From Pirellulales bacterium (GTDB lineage: Bacteria > Planctomycetota > Planctomycetia > Pirellulales > UBA1268), in assembly GCA_016776925.1 (NCBI GenBank), contig JADHSL010000005.1, positions 1 through 64,000 on the forward strand: 64,000 nt of DNA, in the 5' to 3' direction. Positions within the stretch are counted from its first letter, which is position 1; every line of letters begins with the position of its first letter. The notes beneath the pieces are model-generated. The model did no database searches, was not told where the DNA came from, and saw only the letters and a program-made list of their open reading frames with translations. Below, one piece after another: positions 39,446 to 48,240 of this stretch. The position numbers were made by a program, and so were the translations under genes.

Positions 39446-39970
39446 TTAACTGGCGTCCGCTGACTCCGTATCGGACTGGTCGCAACTTGGGCTACTACCT
39501 CGGACCATTGCAATCCTGCCTGTTCGAACCAACTCAAGAATGCCCAATGGACGAATCATATCGACAAAGGCTTCAATTTTATTTTCAGTCCCAGAAATCT
39601 CAACAATTACGCTGTCAGCAGCAACGTCAACAACTCGTCCACGAAATATTTCTGCCAAACCCCTGACGTTCGAGCGATCCTGTCCAGCCGAAGCAGATAC
39701 TTTTACAAGCATCAGATCGCGTTCGACATAATTTCTTGAACTTATGTCATCAACGCTCACCACTGTGACAATTTTTTCAAGTTGCCGCCGAACCTGTTCC
39801 TGAACTCTATTGTCACCTCGCAGCACAAAAGTCATTCGCGAAAAACCGGGATTATCAGTCTCCCCAACTGCAAGGCTATCAATGTTATAGCCACGGGAAG
39901 CAAGCATTCCCGAGATGTGGGCAAGTACACCAGGAACATTCTGAACGGTTGCAGAAAGAACGTGTCGCAT
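39446..39970 (-). CDS. ilvH: Acetolactate synthase small (regulatory) subunit
   Basis: 174 residues from the ATG at 39970, which has GAGG eight bases upstream; another ATG at 39976 is too close to that site, and a distant ATG at 40072 gives an untypical leader. The ACT domain [20 protein letters not shown] and [14 protein letters not shown] is diagnostic, and the C-terminal ALS_ss_C half follows ([21 protein letters not shown]). It regulates the catalytic subunit by valine feedback. The large subunit gene is not in this window. It is divergent from rpsB. Confidence 0.94.
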   Translation of the reverse strand: MRHVLSATVQNVPGVLAHISGMLASRGYNIDSLAVGETDNPGFSRMTFVLRGDNRVQEQVRRQLEKIVTVVSVDDISSRNYVERDLMLVKVSASAGQDRSNVRGLAEIFRGRVVDVAADSVIVEISGTENKIEAFVDMIRPLGILELVRTGRIAMVRGSSPSCDQSDTESADAS

Positions 39971-40139
39971 CAGCATGGCCTCAGCCTGGGAGTGCCATGC
40001 CGGCCTGCTGGCGTCTACCCTACGGGTGAAAATTGAGTATTTGACCGAATTGCTCAGTCTAATTTCGATCATAGGCCGAATTCAAGCCACTTCCTTCATG
40101 AAAGCGTGCCGTCTGGAACTCAGCCAAAGCTCTAATGGA

Positions 40140-40169
40140 TTGACAAATGACAGAAAACACCGATATTTG
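40140..40169 (+). promoter_or_regulatory. Candidate sigma-70 promoter for rpsB
   Basis: A perfect -35 box TTGACA (40140-40145) is followed after 18 bases by TATTTG (40164-40169), a weak -10. It lies about 100 bases before the rpsB start in the ilvH-rpsB divergent region. The -10 match is poor, so the call is tentative. Confidence 0.38.
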
Positions 40170-40268
40170 CAGTACTCGCCGGATTTCATTATTGAATTTT
40201 GGCCAGTCGTACCACCCAATGCTGGTGTACGGATTTCTCAGATACCAACAGAAAGTGAACCTCTTACC

Positions 40269-41069
40269 GTGTCGAATGTCCTCGCTCAAGAATTAATCGA
40301 AGCTGGTGTCCACTTTGGCCATCGCTCGAGTCGCTGGAATCCAAAAATGCGGCCCTACATATTTGGCCGCAAAAACCTTATTCACATCATTGACGTCCGC
40401 GAAACAATTCGTGGTCTTTTACGTGGTAAGAAGTACCTGAAGCAAGTTGCTGCAACAGGCAGCCTTGTTTTGTTCGTTGGAACAAAACGACAAGGACAAG
40501 AAGCCATTGCACGTGAAGCCAATCGCTGTGGAATGCCCTACGTAAGTGAGCGATGGCTTGGTGGCACACTGACTAATTTCCGAACGATTCGTAATCGATT
40601 GGCTCGGCTTGAGGAACTGGAGGAATTACTTCCTTCTGATGCCTTCCATAACTATTCCAAGAAAATGCAGTCTTCGTTGCGACGAGAGCACAGAAAAATG
40701 CTCCGTAATCTTGGTGGTATTCGCACACTTTCCCGACTACCAGAATGTCTGGTTATCTTTGATCCAAAGAAAGAAAAGAACGCGATCAATGAAGCTCGAA
40801 AGATGGGAATCACGACCGTCGCTCTTATTGATACCGATTGCGACCCGGACGTCGTTGATCTTCCTATTCCTGGTAATGATGATTCCATTCGCTCAATCGA
40901 ACTCGTCGCTTCTCGGCTGGCTGATGCCATCCTCGAAGGCAAGGCGGACGTCGCGGAGAAAAAACAGTCAAAGGATGAGGGTGCCAGTTCGGAAACCAAA
41001 CCTGCGAAGCCTGCACCAAAAGCTCGCGGGAATGTCACACCACCTTCTCCAAATCCTGCAAAAACCTGA
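40269..41069 (+). CDS. rpsB: 30S ribosomal protein S2
   Basis: 266 residues from the GTG at 40269. The frame is open far upstream, but the family N-terminus ([20 protein letters not shown]) begins here. S2 blocks are [48 protein letters not shown] and [20 protein letters not shown]. The C-terminal tail is Lys/Pro/Ser-rich. It binds the small subunit at the head-body junction. It is followed by an attenuator-like hairpin and then tsf, the usual rpsB-tsf order. Confidence 0.95.
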   Translation: MSNVLAQELIEAGVHFGHRSSRWNPKMRPYIFGRKNLIHIIDVRETIRGLLRGKKYLKQVAATGSLVLFVGTKRQGQEAIAREANRCGMPYVSERWLGGTLTNFRTIRNRLARLEELEELLPSDAFHNYSKKMQSSLRREHRKMLRNLGGIRTLSRLPECLVIFDPKKEKNAINEARKMGITTVALIDTDCDPDVVDLPIPGNDDSIRSIELVASRLADAILEGKADVAEKKQSKDEGASSETKPAKPAPKARGNVTPPSPNPAKT

Positions 41070-41071
41070 CC

Positions 41072-41103
41072 CACGAGACCGCGTAACCGGTCTTGTGCTT
41101 TTG
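41072..41103 (+). terminator. Attenuator-like terminator between rpsB and tsf
   Basis: CACGAGACCG (41072-41081) pairs with CGGTCTTGTG (41088-41097) as a ten-base stem with one G-U pair and a six-base loop, followed by CTTTTG. It starts three bases after the rpsB stop. The position recalls the known partial terminator between rpsB and tsf of other bacteria, which lowers tsf relative to rpsB transcription. Confidence 0.6.
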
Positions 41104-41218
41104 TAGCTACAAGAGGACGTGTGTACTCGGTTCCGAACGTCACACCACACTCCTTCGACGAGTCGACTCATTTTGCTTTTCAACACAATCTCTCACACGA
41201 CATGAGGACTTAAGAATA

Positions 41219-42067
41219 ATGGCAGCAGTCACAGCCGCCGCAGTAATGGCACTGCGAGAAAAAACCGGTTTACCAATGATGGAGTGCAAAAAAGCACTTA
41301 CTGAATGTGGTGGCGATACAGAACAAGCCGTTGAATGGCTGAGAAAACAAGGCGTCAAAACGCAAGCGATGCGAGCTGATCGTGAAACTTCGATGGGCCG
41401 GCTTGCCATCTATACTGACCTTGAAAAGGGTGTTGGGACTCTTGTCGAACTAAAATGTGAAAGTGCACCAGTAGCGGGCAGTCCTGATTTCATGGATTTC
41501 GTGAATGATATAGCGAAGACACTTGCTCTTGGATCTGGTGCCAATTCGCCAGAAGAACTCCTGGCCCAAAAAAGCCAAGCGCATCCTGATAAGACCCTTG
41601 GAGAGATCAAGGACGATCTATTCAATCGAATGCGAGAAGTTTTTGAACTCTCTCGAATCTGCCGTATCGATGCTCCCTGTGGCGGATACGCCCATCATGA
41701 TGGCTCAAAGGCAGCTCTTGTTGAGATCGCTGGTGAAACGGCTGGCCCACAAGCAGCAGAAGTTGCGAAGGACGTAGCAATGCATATTGTGGCACTCTCG
41801 CCGAAAGCGATTGTTAAAGAGGATCTGGATCAAGCAGTTGTTGATAAAGAACGTGAGATTCTGACAGAGGCTGCAAAGCAGGAAGGGAAGCCAGAAAATA
41901 TCATTCATAAAATGATTGAGGGCCGGCTTCGCAATTTCTTCAGCCAGTGTGTGCTCCTTGAGCAGCCTTTCGTAAAAGACGACAAACAGAGCGTTGGCAA
42001 ACTCTTGAAGAGTGCTGGCCTGAGCGTCAAACGAATGGAACATTGGAAAATCGGCAGTGGAGATTAA
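41219..42067 (+). CDS. tsf: Translation elongation factor Ts
   Basis: 282 residues from the ATG at 41219; the frame is open upstream, but the family start is AAVTAAAVMALREKTG with the TGLPMMECKKAL motif of the EF-Tu-contacting N-domain. The dimerisation and core regions follow (GTLVELKCESAPVAGSPDF, ALVEIAGETAGPQA), and the C-terminal QCVLLEQPFVKDDK motif is canonical. It exchanges GDP for GTP on EF-Tu. The 150-base gap after rpsB contains the hairpin. Confidence 0.95.
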   Translation: MAAVTAAAVMALREKTGLPMMECKKALTECGGDTEQAVEWLRKQGVKTQAMRADRETSMGRLAIYTDLEKGVGTLVELKCESAPVAGSPDFMDFVNDIAKTLALGSGANSPEELLAQKSQAHPDKTLGEIKDDLFNRMREVFELSRICRIDAPCGGYAHHDGSKAALVEIAGETAGPQAAEVAKDVAMHIVALSPKAIVKEDLDQAVVDKEREILTEAAKQEGKPENIIHKMIEGRLRNFFSQCVLLEQPFVKDDKQSVGKLLKSAGLSVKRMEHWKIGSGD

Positions 42068-42157
42068 TGTGTCGAGCGAATAGAAACGTGGCTCAACGTT
42101 TGATCTACCTCAACTTCCCCTCGGTTCTGAACATCCATTCAAAGTAAACTACATTTC

Positions 42158-42901
42158 ATGCCATCTGCTCCTTACCGTCGAGTGCTCTTAAAGCTTTCAG
42201 GAGAAAGCTTCTCTCATGCTGGTGAACGTGGTATTGCGATGGAAGAAGTTCTTCATATCGCGAACCAGACCGTTCAGGCGGCTGCTCGTGGAACACAACT
42301 GGCCGTTGTCATCGGTGGTGGCAACATTCTTCGAGGCGCTTCCTTCACTGCAGGGAACAGTGGTGTCCAGGAAGCAACAGCTCACTACATGGGCATGCTA
42401 GCAACCGTGATTAATGGCTTGGCACTGCAAGATGCAATCGAAACACTCGGTGTCGAAACTCGCTTGATGACTGCTATTCGAATGGACGGAGTTGCCGAAC
42501 CATACATTCGCCGCAGAGCCCGCCATCATCTCGACAAAGGTATCATTGTCATTCTGGCAGCAGGCACTGGGAGTCCATTTGTGACGACTGACACAGCCGC
42601 GGCTCAGCGTGCACTTGAACTGGAAGCGGATATCTTAATGAAAGCGACGCGTGTCGATGGAGTTTATTCAGATGACCCTGAGAAAAACCCTCATGCAGTC
42701 CTTTATCGCGATCTTACTTTTCAACAAGTTCGAGAACAGAATCTAAGAGTTATGGATGCAACTGCAATCTCACAATGCATGGAACACGACATGCCTATTC
42801 TCGTATTTAATTATCGTAAGGATGGCAATATTGAGCGAGCAGTTGCCGGTGAAAAGTGTGGCACGCTGGTAAGCAGCCGTGCCGAGGCTGCTTCGAGTTA
42901 G
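42158..42901 (+). CDS. pyrH: UMP kinase
   Basis: 247 residues, amino-acid-kinase fold: [11 protein letters not shown] with the phosphate-binding [34 protein letters not shown], and [17 protein letters not shown], with [18 protein letters not shown] near residue 165. It makes UDP from UMP. It sits in the conserved tsf-pyrH-frr order, and the whole is probably one transcription unit with rpsB. Confidence 0.96.
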   Translation: MPSAPYRRVLLKLSGESFSHAGERGIAMEEVLHIANQTVQAAARGTQLAVVIGGGNILRGASFTAGNSGVQEATAHYMGMLATVINGLALQDAIETLGVETRLMTAIRMDGVAEPYIRRRARHHLDKGIIVILAAGTGSPFVTTDTAAAQRALELEADILMKATRVDGVYSDDPEKNPHAVLYRDLTFQQVREQNLRVMDATAISQCMEHDMPILVFNYRKDGNIERAVAGEKCGTLVSSRAEAASS

Positions 42902-43001
42902 CAAAAGCTTGCTTGCTGGTGGCAGGAGGGTGACAATCCGTGTCAACAAAAGGCCGTTTATAGAACCAGTTCGTCTTGTTTTGGGGTAAGGAGAAAAGAA
43001 A

Positions 43002-43562
43002 ATGGCAGCTGATGAAATTCTTCTTGGTGCAGAAGAACGGATGGAGAAAGCAGTCGATGTCTTTCGGAACTCACTCACTGGAATTCGTACCGGCCGTGCG
43101 AATCCAGGGCTCGTCGATTCATTACGAGCTGAAGTCTATGGATCACCTACTCCAATCAAATCTCTGGCGAATGTCGGGGCGCCCGAACCAAATCAGATCG
43201 TTATTCGACCATTCGACCCGGGAACAATTAAGGACATCGAAAAAGCAATTCAGTCAAGTGACCTAGGACTCAATCCTCAGAGTGATGGGAGGGTCATACG
43301 TATTATCATTCCATCACTTTCGACTGATGTTCGTAAGAAAATGACTGCTCGCATTAAAGAACTTGCAGAAGAAGCCCGTGTCTCAATCCGCAACGTACGA
43401 CGCGATGCAAACAAGGCTGCTGACGGTGAAAAAAGTAGTGGCGACATGACAGAAGATGATTGCAACGGCACGAAAGAAGATGTTCAGGATCTTACGAAAA
43501 AGTTCGAGGGCCAGGTAAGCGATCTTGCAAAAGCAAAAGAAACCGAAGTAATGGACGATTAA
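43002..43562 (+). CDS. frr: Ribosome recycling factor
   Basis: 186 residues with AAGGAGA-type site just upstream (GGGGTAAGGAG near 42982-42993). The helical RRF arms are clear: FRNSLTGIRTGRANPGLVD at the N-terminus, IVIRPFDPGTIKDIEKAI in the middle, and RKKMTARIKELAEEARVSIR followed by NVRRDANKAADGE. It splits post-termination ribosomes with EF-G. The three-system ABC cluster starts 22 bases later. Confidence 0.96.
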   Translation: MAADEILLGAEERMEKAVDVFRNSLTGIRTGRANPGLVDSLRAEVYGSPTPIKSLANVGAPEPNQIVIRPFDPGTIKDIEKAIQSSDLGLNPQSDGRVIRIIIPSLSTDVRKKMTARIKELAEEARVSIRNVRRDANKAADGEKSSGDMTEDDCNGTKEDVQDLTKKFEGQVSDLAKAKETEVMDD

Positions 43563-43583
43563 CTTGCTTCTATTCGGAGAGTT

Positions 43584-44588
43584 TTGAGTCAGACAAGCAC
43601 CCATATGACAACTTCCGACGTTACCATTCCCGTTCGGCTAACTAATATTGTTAAGCGATATGGACGACGAACTGTACTTGATGGTGTTTCAATCGATGTA
43701 ACTCCTGGGGTGACTGGTCTTGTTGGACCCAACGGTGCTGGTAAAAGCACTCTTGTCCGATCAATTCTTGGTCTTGTCCGGCTTGCAAGTGGTCAGGCAC
43801 GCGTATTTGGAAATGACCCATATCGGAAACCTCGTCGTGTTCGTCAGATTGTTGGCGTTGTTCCCGAAGATGAATGCACCATTCCGGGTTTATCTGGTGT
43901 TGAAATGGTTCGATATGCCGCCCGTCTGTCAGGTCTGCCAGGCACTGAGGCGCTTCGGAGATCCCACGAAGTGCTGGATTGGTGTGATGCTGGCCAAGAG
44001 CGTTATCGGCCGGTTGAAACACTCTCGGTCGGCACCCGACAAAAAGTCTCTTTTGCAGCAGCTATCGTTCATGATCCCGACATGGTGATTCTTGATGAAC
44101 CGACAAACGGTCTCGACCCAATTGAGCGGCGGGCAATGCTTGGCCGTCTCACCACTCTTGCCAAAGACCACGGGAAAACAATATTTGTTTCAACCCATGT
44201 TCTTCCTGACGTGCAAGCCATTTGCGACCGCGTTATTGTGCTTGCTCAGGGCCGTGTACAACTTGCAGGTACCATTGAAACACTTACAAAGCCTCCACAG
44301 CCTGAGCACCACCTAGCTGGTTCAGGCCCGCTTGAGCAACTTGCTACAAAACTTTCCGAGCGTGGTCTACCTGCTCGTGTAGAAGCAAATGAGACGGAAT
44401 CAATCATCTCCCTTGTATCACCAAAACCAGAAAACATCCGTGATGTCTGGTCTGCAGCAGCCGAAGTTGGGGTGAGTATTCGTTCCCTCGCACCAGCAAC
44501 TCGACCACTTGAAAAAATCTTTATCGATACACTGCGACGATCAGAACAACACCATGACCAACACAACACCACGCAGGGGGACCGCTAA
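43584..44588 (+). CDS. ABC transporter ATPase (first system)
   Basis: 334 residues from a TTG at 43584 with GGAGA just upstream; the ATG at 43605 is an alternative but has no site. Walker A GPNGAGKST, signature LSVGTRQK, Walker B MVILDEPTNGLD and switch STHVL are intact. The C-terminal 110 residues are an extension typical of ABC-2-type export ATPases. Its stop overlaps the start of the permease gene (TAATG), so it pairs with that permease. Cargo unknown. Confidence 0.88.
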   Translation: MSQTSTHMTTSDVTIPVRLTNIVKRYGRRTVLDGVSIDVTPGVTGLVGPNGAGKSTLVRSILGLVRLASGQARVFGNDPYRKPRRVRQIVGVVPEDECTIPGLSGVEMVRYAARLSGLPGTEALRRSHEVLDWCDAGQERYRPVETLSVGTRQKVSFAAAIVHDPDMVILDEPTNGLDPIERRAMLGRLTTLAKDHGKTIFVSTHVLPDVQAICDRVIVLAQGRVQLAGTIETLTKPPQPEHHLAGSGPLEQLATKLSERGLPARVEANETESIISLVSPKPENIRDVWSAAAEVGVSIRSLAPATRPLEKIFIDTLRRSEQHHDQHNTTQGDR

Positions 44589-45688
44589 TGCCACTGCAGG
44601 ATGTTGGTTATCGTGCTTGGAATAATGAGCGATGTGGTCCTTCTTCAACAATCTGGGTTATTGCTTGGACTGGGATTCGCCTGGCTTGGGAAAGCCGCTG
44701 GCTTCGTCGGATGGTCTTTTTCGCATGGAGCCCGGCACTTCTTTTTGCAGCTAGTTTCTTTGCATTTGAACAGGCCGTCGACGAAGGACGACTGGCCTCA
44801 CTTGGCACCGCTGCACAACGCGGTCGAAATCTTGATGGTATTGGGATGCTGGGTACCGTTCTTGCTGATGCACTAGGTGGCAATACCGATGAAGTGGATG
44901 TTGAAACAACCCGCCACCTTGTCTGGAGTCGTCTCTTATTAGCCTTCATGCGGGCGCCTCAGGCAATGCTTCTAGCGGCTGTCGTTGGCCTAGTTGCTCC
45001 AACACTGATTTCACGTGACTTAAGAGCAAAAGCATGGCTGATCTATTTCACGAGACCTGTGGGTCGCACAGAGTACATACTTGGCAAGTTCTTTATTCTC
45101 CTTTTGTTGGTTCTTGTTATCACCATGCTGCCGGCACTCGCACTATGGCTCACCGGCGTGCTTGTAAGTCCAAGCGTTTCAGTTGCATTTGAGACATGGG
45201 ATCTACCAATTCGAATTGTCACCGCAAGCTTCATTCTGGCCGTTCCAACAGTCTTGCTGGCACTTGCTTATTCATCACTCACAACTGAAAGTCGAATTGC
45301 TAGTTTTGCATGGTTCGCAACGTGGGTTGCATGCTGGATTGCACATGGTGCTCTCACAACGGCAGATCTTGTTGCCAGCACACAAGATGGTGGCGTTTAT
45401 TCGATGGAAGGGACGCAAGAAGAGGAGGCGTCCCGTAGCCCAAAAGCAAAAGTCTCTCCGATCCGGCGCAACTTCCGTTGGTTTGCCCGTGCTGCGGGCA
45501 TCGATGCCACGCTCGATCGATGGGCTTGGGTCTCTCCATATCATGCACTTGGTGCCGTCCAAGCGGCGATATTTGGAATTGATACAAGCCCACGTTCTTG
45601 GTGGCCATCATCAATGACATTGCTTGTAATGAGTGCTGGCAGTTTATGTATTCTCGCCTGGAGGATAACCGCTCCTGCGTCGAGTTAA
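44588..45688 (+). CDS. ABC-2 family permease (first system)
   Basis: 366 residues, polytopic. Hydrophobic segments are near residues 35-60 (FAWSPALLFAASFFAF), 120-140, 165-190 (FFILLLLVLVITMLPALALW), 210-235, 240-260 and at the C-terminus. A charged loop at about 275-300 contains EEEASRSPKAK. The start overlaps the ATPase stop by one base, indicating translational coupling. Cargo not readable. Confidence 0.8.
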   Translation: MPLQDVGYRAWNNERCGPSSTIWVIAWTGIRLAWESRWLRRMVFFAWSPALLFAASFFAFEQAVDEGRLASLGTAAQRGRNLDGIGMLGTVLADALGGNTDEVDVETTRHLVWSRLLLAFMRAPQAMLLAAVVGLVAPTLISRDLRAKAWLIYFTRPVGRTEYILGKFFILLLLVLVITMLPALALWLTGVLVSPSVSVAFETWDLPIRIVTASFILAVPTVLLALAYSSLTTESRIASFAWFATWVACWIAHGALTTADLVASTQDGGVYSMEGTQEEEASRSPKAKVSPIRRNFRWFARAAGIDATLDRWAWVSPYHALGAVQAAIFGIDTSPRSWWPSSMTLLVMSAGSLCILAWRITAPASS

Positions 45689-45715
45689 TCCAGATATTTC
45701 ACCCATTCAACTACT

Positions 45716-46642
45716 ATGCTTTCTCTCCAGAACGTAACAAAGCTCTACGGCACTGTCATTGGTGTCAATGATGTCTCGGCAGAACTTGGGCAGGGGGCTC
45801 ATGGACTTCTTGGTCCAAATGGTGCAGGAAAAACAACGCTGCTCGGACTCATAACTGGGCAGCTCCGCCCCACTATTGGATCTGTAAATGTTTTTGGTGA
45901 GGCTCCTTTTGGAAACAGGCGAATTCTTTCCCGAATTGGATACTGTCCAGCCGCTGACCTCACAGAACGTAATGCGACACCACGGGAATGGGTCACATAC
46001 CTCATGCGATTAAGTGGCTTTGACGCCGCCGAAGCTCCCCGAAGAGCTGCACGTGCTCTCGACGAAGTCGGCCTTGGTGAGGCATGCACCCGTCCACTGT
46101 CAACACTTTCCAAAGGCATGCGACAACGTGCAAAACTAGCTGGTGCATTTGCACATGATCCAGACCTACTGGTCCTCGATGAGCCATTTGATGGCCTCGA
46201 TCCTGTTGCCCGGCATGACCTTGTTCATCTCGTGCGAATGTGGTCTCAAACTAGAAGTCTCATCGTAGCGAGCCACCTACTCCATGAAGTAGAAGCCCTA
46301 CGAGCTGATCTCGCTGTCATCCTTGGAGGACGACTCGTTGCCAACGGTTCCGCATCCGAAATCCGTGAGCTTGTCGATGCGTTGCCTACAGAGGTCAAAT
46401 TCAAAACATCATCTGTCGACAAACTTGCTCAGTTGGCGTGTGGAGCTGGTGTTGTGGAAACACTCTATATACCTAATGAAGACACACTTATTATCGGCAC
46501 CAGACAAGCCGGTCGTCTTGCAGACATGGTTGCCAAAGCCGTTCATGACGGTCTAGTTGTCCGTGAAGTCATTGCTGAAGACAGAACACTCGAAGGCATT
46601 TTCAGTCGGCTGATGAAACTACACCGGGGAGTTGAGCAGTGA
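45716..46642 (+). CDS. ABC transporter ATPase (second system)
   Basis: 308 residues. Walker A GPNGAGKTT, signature LSKGMRQRAKLAGA, Walker B LLVLDEPFDGLDP and switch histidine in ASHLLHEVE are intact. A C-terminal domain of about 90 residues follows the ATPase core. It overlaps the following permease by four bases (GTGA). It is similar in layout to the first system, which suggests duplication. Confidence 0.88.
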   Translation: MLSLQNVTKLYGTVIGVNDVSAELGQGAHGLLGPNGAGKTTLLGLITGQLRPTIGSVNVFGEAPFGNRRILSRIGYCPAADLTERNATPREWVTYLMRLSGFDAAEAPRRAARALDEVGLGEACTRPLSTLSKGMRQRAKLAGAFAHDPDLLVLDEPFDGLDPVARHDLVHLVRMWSQTRSLIVASHLLHEVEALRADLAVILGGRLVANGSASEIRELVDALPTEVKFKTSSVDKLAQLACGAGVVETLYIPNEDTLIIGTRQAGRLADMVAKAVHDGLVVREVIAEDRTLEGIFSRLMKLHRGVEQ

Positions 46643-47466
46643 AAGATTCCCCACAAACAGCTGATGCTTATGATCTCCCACACGGCCGTCCTCCTGAAGG
46701 GAATAATTTTGCAGCCATTCGGGCAGTCACAGGCTTTCAGCTCAATCGGTTAATGACGAAACCTCGCATTGCTATGGGTCTGGTTGGTGCTCTTTTTCCT
46801 GCTGCAGTAATGTTCGCTGTTATTCGTACGGCGCCGATCAACCGAGACATGACTGTTGCCATGATTTACGCACTCATTCCTGAGGCTCTTTGTGTCCTTG
46901 GGCTCCTTGTAACAATGTGTCCGGTTGTTGCAGATGAGCTTGAGCGCGGAACATGGATTCATGTGACCGTACGGCCGGGTGGCCGACAAAGTCTGCTTTT
47001 GGGCACATTCGCAGCTGCAGTCATTTGGACAGGAGGTGTTTCTCTCGTATCCCTTATGCTGACGCTCCTTATTGCCCAACCAACTCAGCCAATTGGACTT
47101 GTTGTGATGTTTACCGTCCTCATTGGAATATCCTGTATTGGGCGGGCCGCCTTATTTGCTGTTCCAGCTGTTATTCTGCCAAAGCGGGCCCTTATTGCCA
47201 GCGTTGGAGTTGCCTTGGTCGTTGAGTATTTTGCCGGTCTACTACCGGCTGTTGTGAATCAAGTTACAGTCAGCTTACGACTACGCAGTCTGCTCGTTGA
47301 ATGGATGGCATGGCGTAAAGATCTACCCATCGAAATGACTCTTTTCGTGGATGATTATTCAGCACCCGTCCAGATAGCGGCTGTTTGTATTCTAGTATGC
47401 ATACTCCTTACAACTGCTGGATTTATTCTCAACCGCCGACAGTTTCCACCAAGTGTAGAGAACTGA
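46639..47466 (+). CDS. ABC-2 family permease (second system)
   Basis: 275 residues from a GTG overlapping the ATPase stop. About six hydrophobic segments are seen: GLVGALFPAAVMFAVI near 45, ALIPEALCVLGLLVTM near 85, TFAAAVIWTGGVSLVSLML near 120, LVVMFTVLIGISCIG, VGVALVVEYFAGLLPAVV and a C-terminal AAVCILVCILLTTAGF. It is the export channel partner of the ATPase upstream. Confidence 0.8.
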   Translation: MKDSPQTADAYDLPHGRPPEGNNFAAIRAVTGFQLNRLMTKPRIAMGLVGALFPAAVMFAVIRTAPINRDMTVAMIYALIPEALCVLGLLVTMCPVVADELERGTWIHVTVRPGGRQSLLLGTFAAAVIWTGGVSLVSLMLTLLIAQPTQPIGLVVMFTVLIGISCIGRAALFAVPAVILPKRALIASVGVALVVEYFAGLLPAVVNQVTVSLRLRSLLVEWMAWRKDLPIEMTLFVDDYSAPVQIAAVCILVCILLTTAGFILNRRQFPPSVEN

Positions 47467-47469
47467 TTG

Positions 47470-48240
47470 ATGGACAGAACACCCATAGACATGAATGATT
47501 CAGTCATCCAAATCAAAAACCTTGTAAAGGAATATAAGGGTAGTGATGGAACGATCGTTCGGGCTGTGAACAACGTCTCGATGTCTGTTGCCGCTGGCGA
47601 AATTGTTGGCTTACTCGGTGCAAATGGTGCCGGGAAAACTACAACTCTTCGTATGATTGCAACTCTCCTGCAGCCAACATCTGGTCATGCGCAGGTCTGT
47701 AATCATGACAGTATCACCGACCCTGTCGGAGTACGACAGTCGCTTGGCTATGTATCAGCCACAACTGGTGTGCCTGATCGTCTGACGGCACGTGAATTAC
47801 TCACTTCTTTTGGTCGGCTTCATGGTCTTGAAGAAGACACTATCAAAGACCGTCTCGAATGGCTTATTACGACACTCTCTCTACGTGATTACATAGATCG
47901 TCCTGCGGGAAGGCTTTCTTCCGGACAGCGCCAACGAATTTCTCTCGGCAGGGCACTCGTCCATAACCCCCCGGCACTTGTTTTAGACGAACCAACAAAT
48001 GCTCTCGATGTTGTAGGTTCGCGTGACCTGCTTGACACACTTGATCATCTTCGAGAAAGCGGACATGCGATCTTGTTATCAACACATCGCCTGCATGAAA
48101 TTGAACATCGATGCGATCGATTTGTCATCATTGACACAGGGCACATTGTCGCCGCAGGCACGCGCGATGAACTCGTTGGAGATTCTGGAGAGCTTGAAGA
48201 TGCCTTTTTTCATGCCATTGAGAAGGGGGCACATACATGA
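47470..48240 (+). CDS. ABC transporter ATPase, NatA-like (third system)
   Basis: 256 residues from the ATG at 47470. Walker A GANGAGKTT, signature LSSGQRQRISLGRAL, Walker B ALVLDEPTNALDV and switch STHRLHEIEHR are intact. It resembles NatA, the ATPase of the Na+-extruding NatAB family, and overlaps by four bases (ATGA) the permease-containing fusion gene, so the two products are made together. Confidence 0.87.
   Translation: MDRTPIDMNDSVIQIKNLVKEYKGSDGTIVRAVNNVSMSVAAGEIVGLLGANGAGKTTTLRMIATLLQPTSGHAQVCNHDSITDPVGVRQSLGYVSATTGVPDRLTARELLTSFGRLHGLEEDTIKDRLEWLITTLSLRDYIDRPAGRLSSGQRQRISLGRALVHNPPALVLDEPTNALDVVGSRDLLDTLDHLRESGHAILLSTHRLHEIEHRCDRFVIIDTGHIVAAGTRDELVGDSGELEDAFFHAIEKGAHT

Noticed and set aside
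39975..40268. About 98-residue N-terminal extension of S2
   Set aside because: The family N-terminus begins at the GTG at 40269, and the extension overlaps the ilvH 5' end and the divergent promoter region.
42084..42101. Hairpin AAACGT/ACGTTT after tsf as a terminator
   Set aside because: Only six AT-containing pairs and no T-run; pyrH follows closely and is expected to be co-transcribed.
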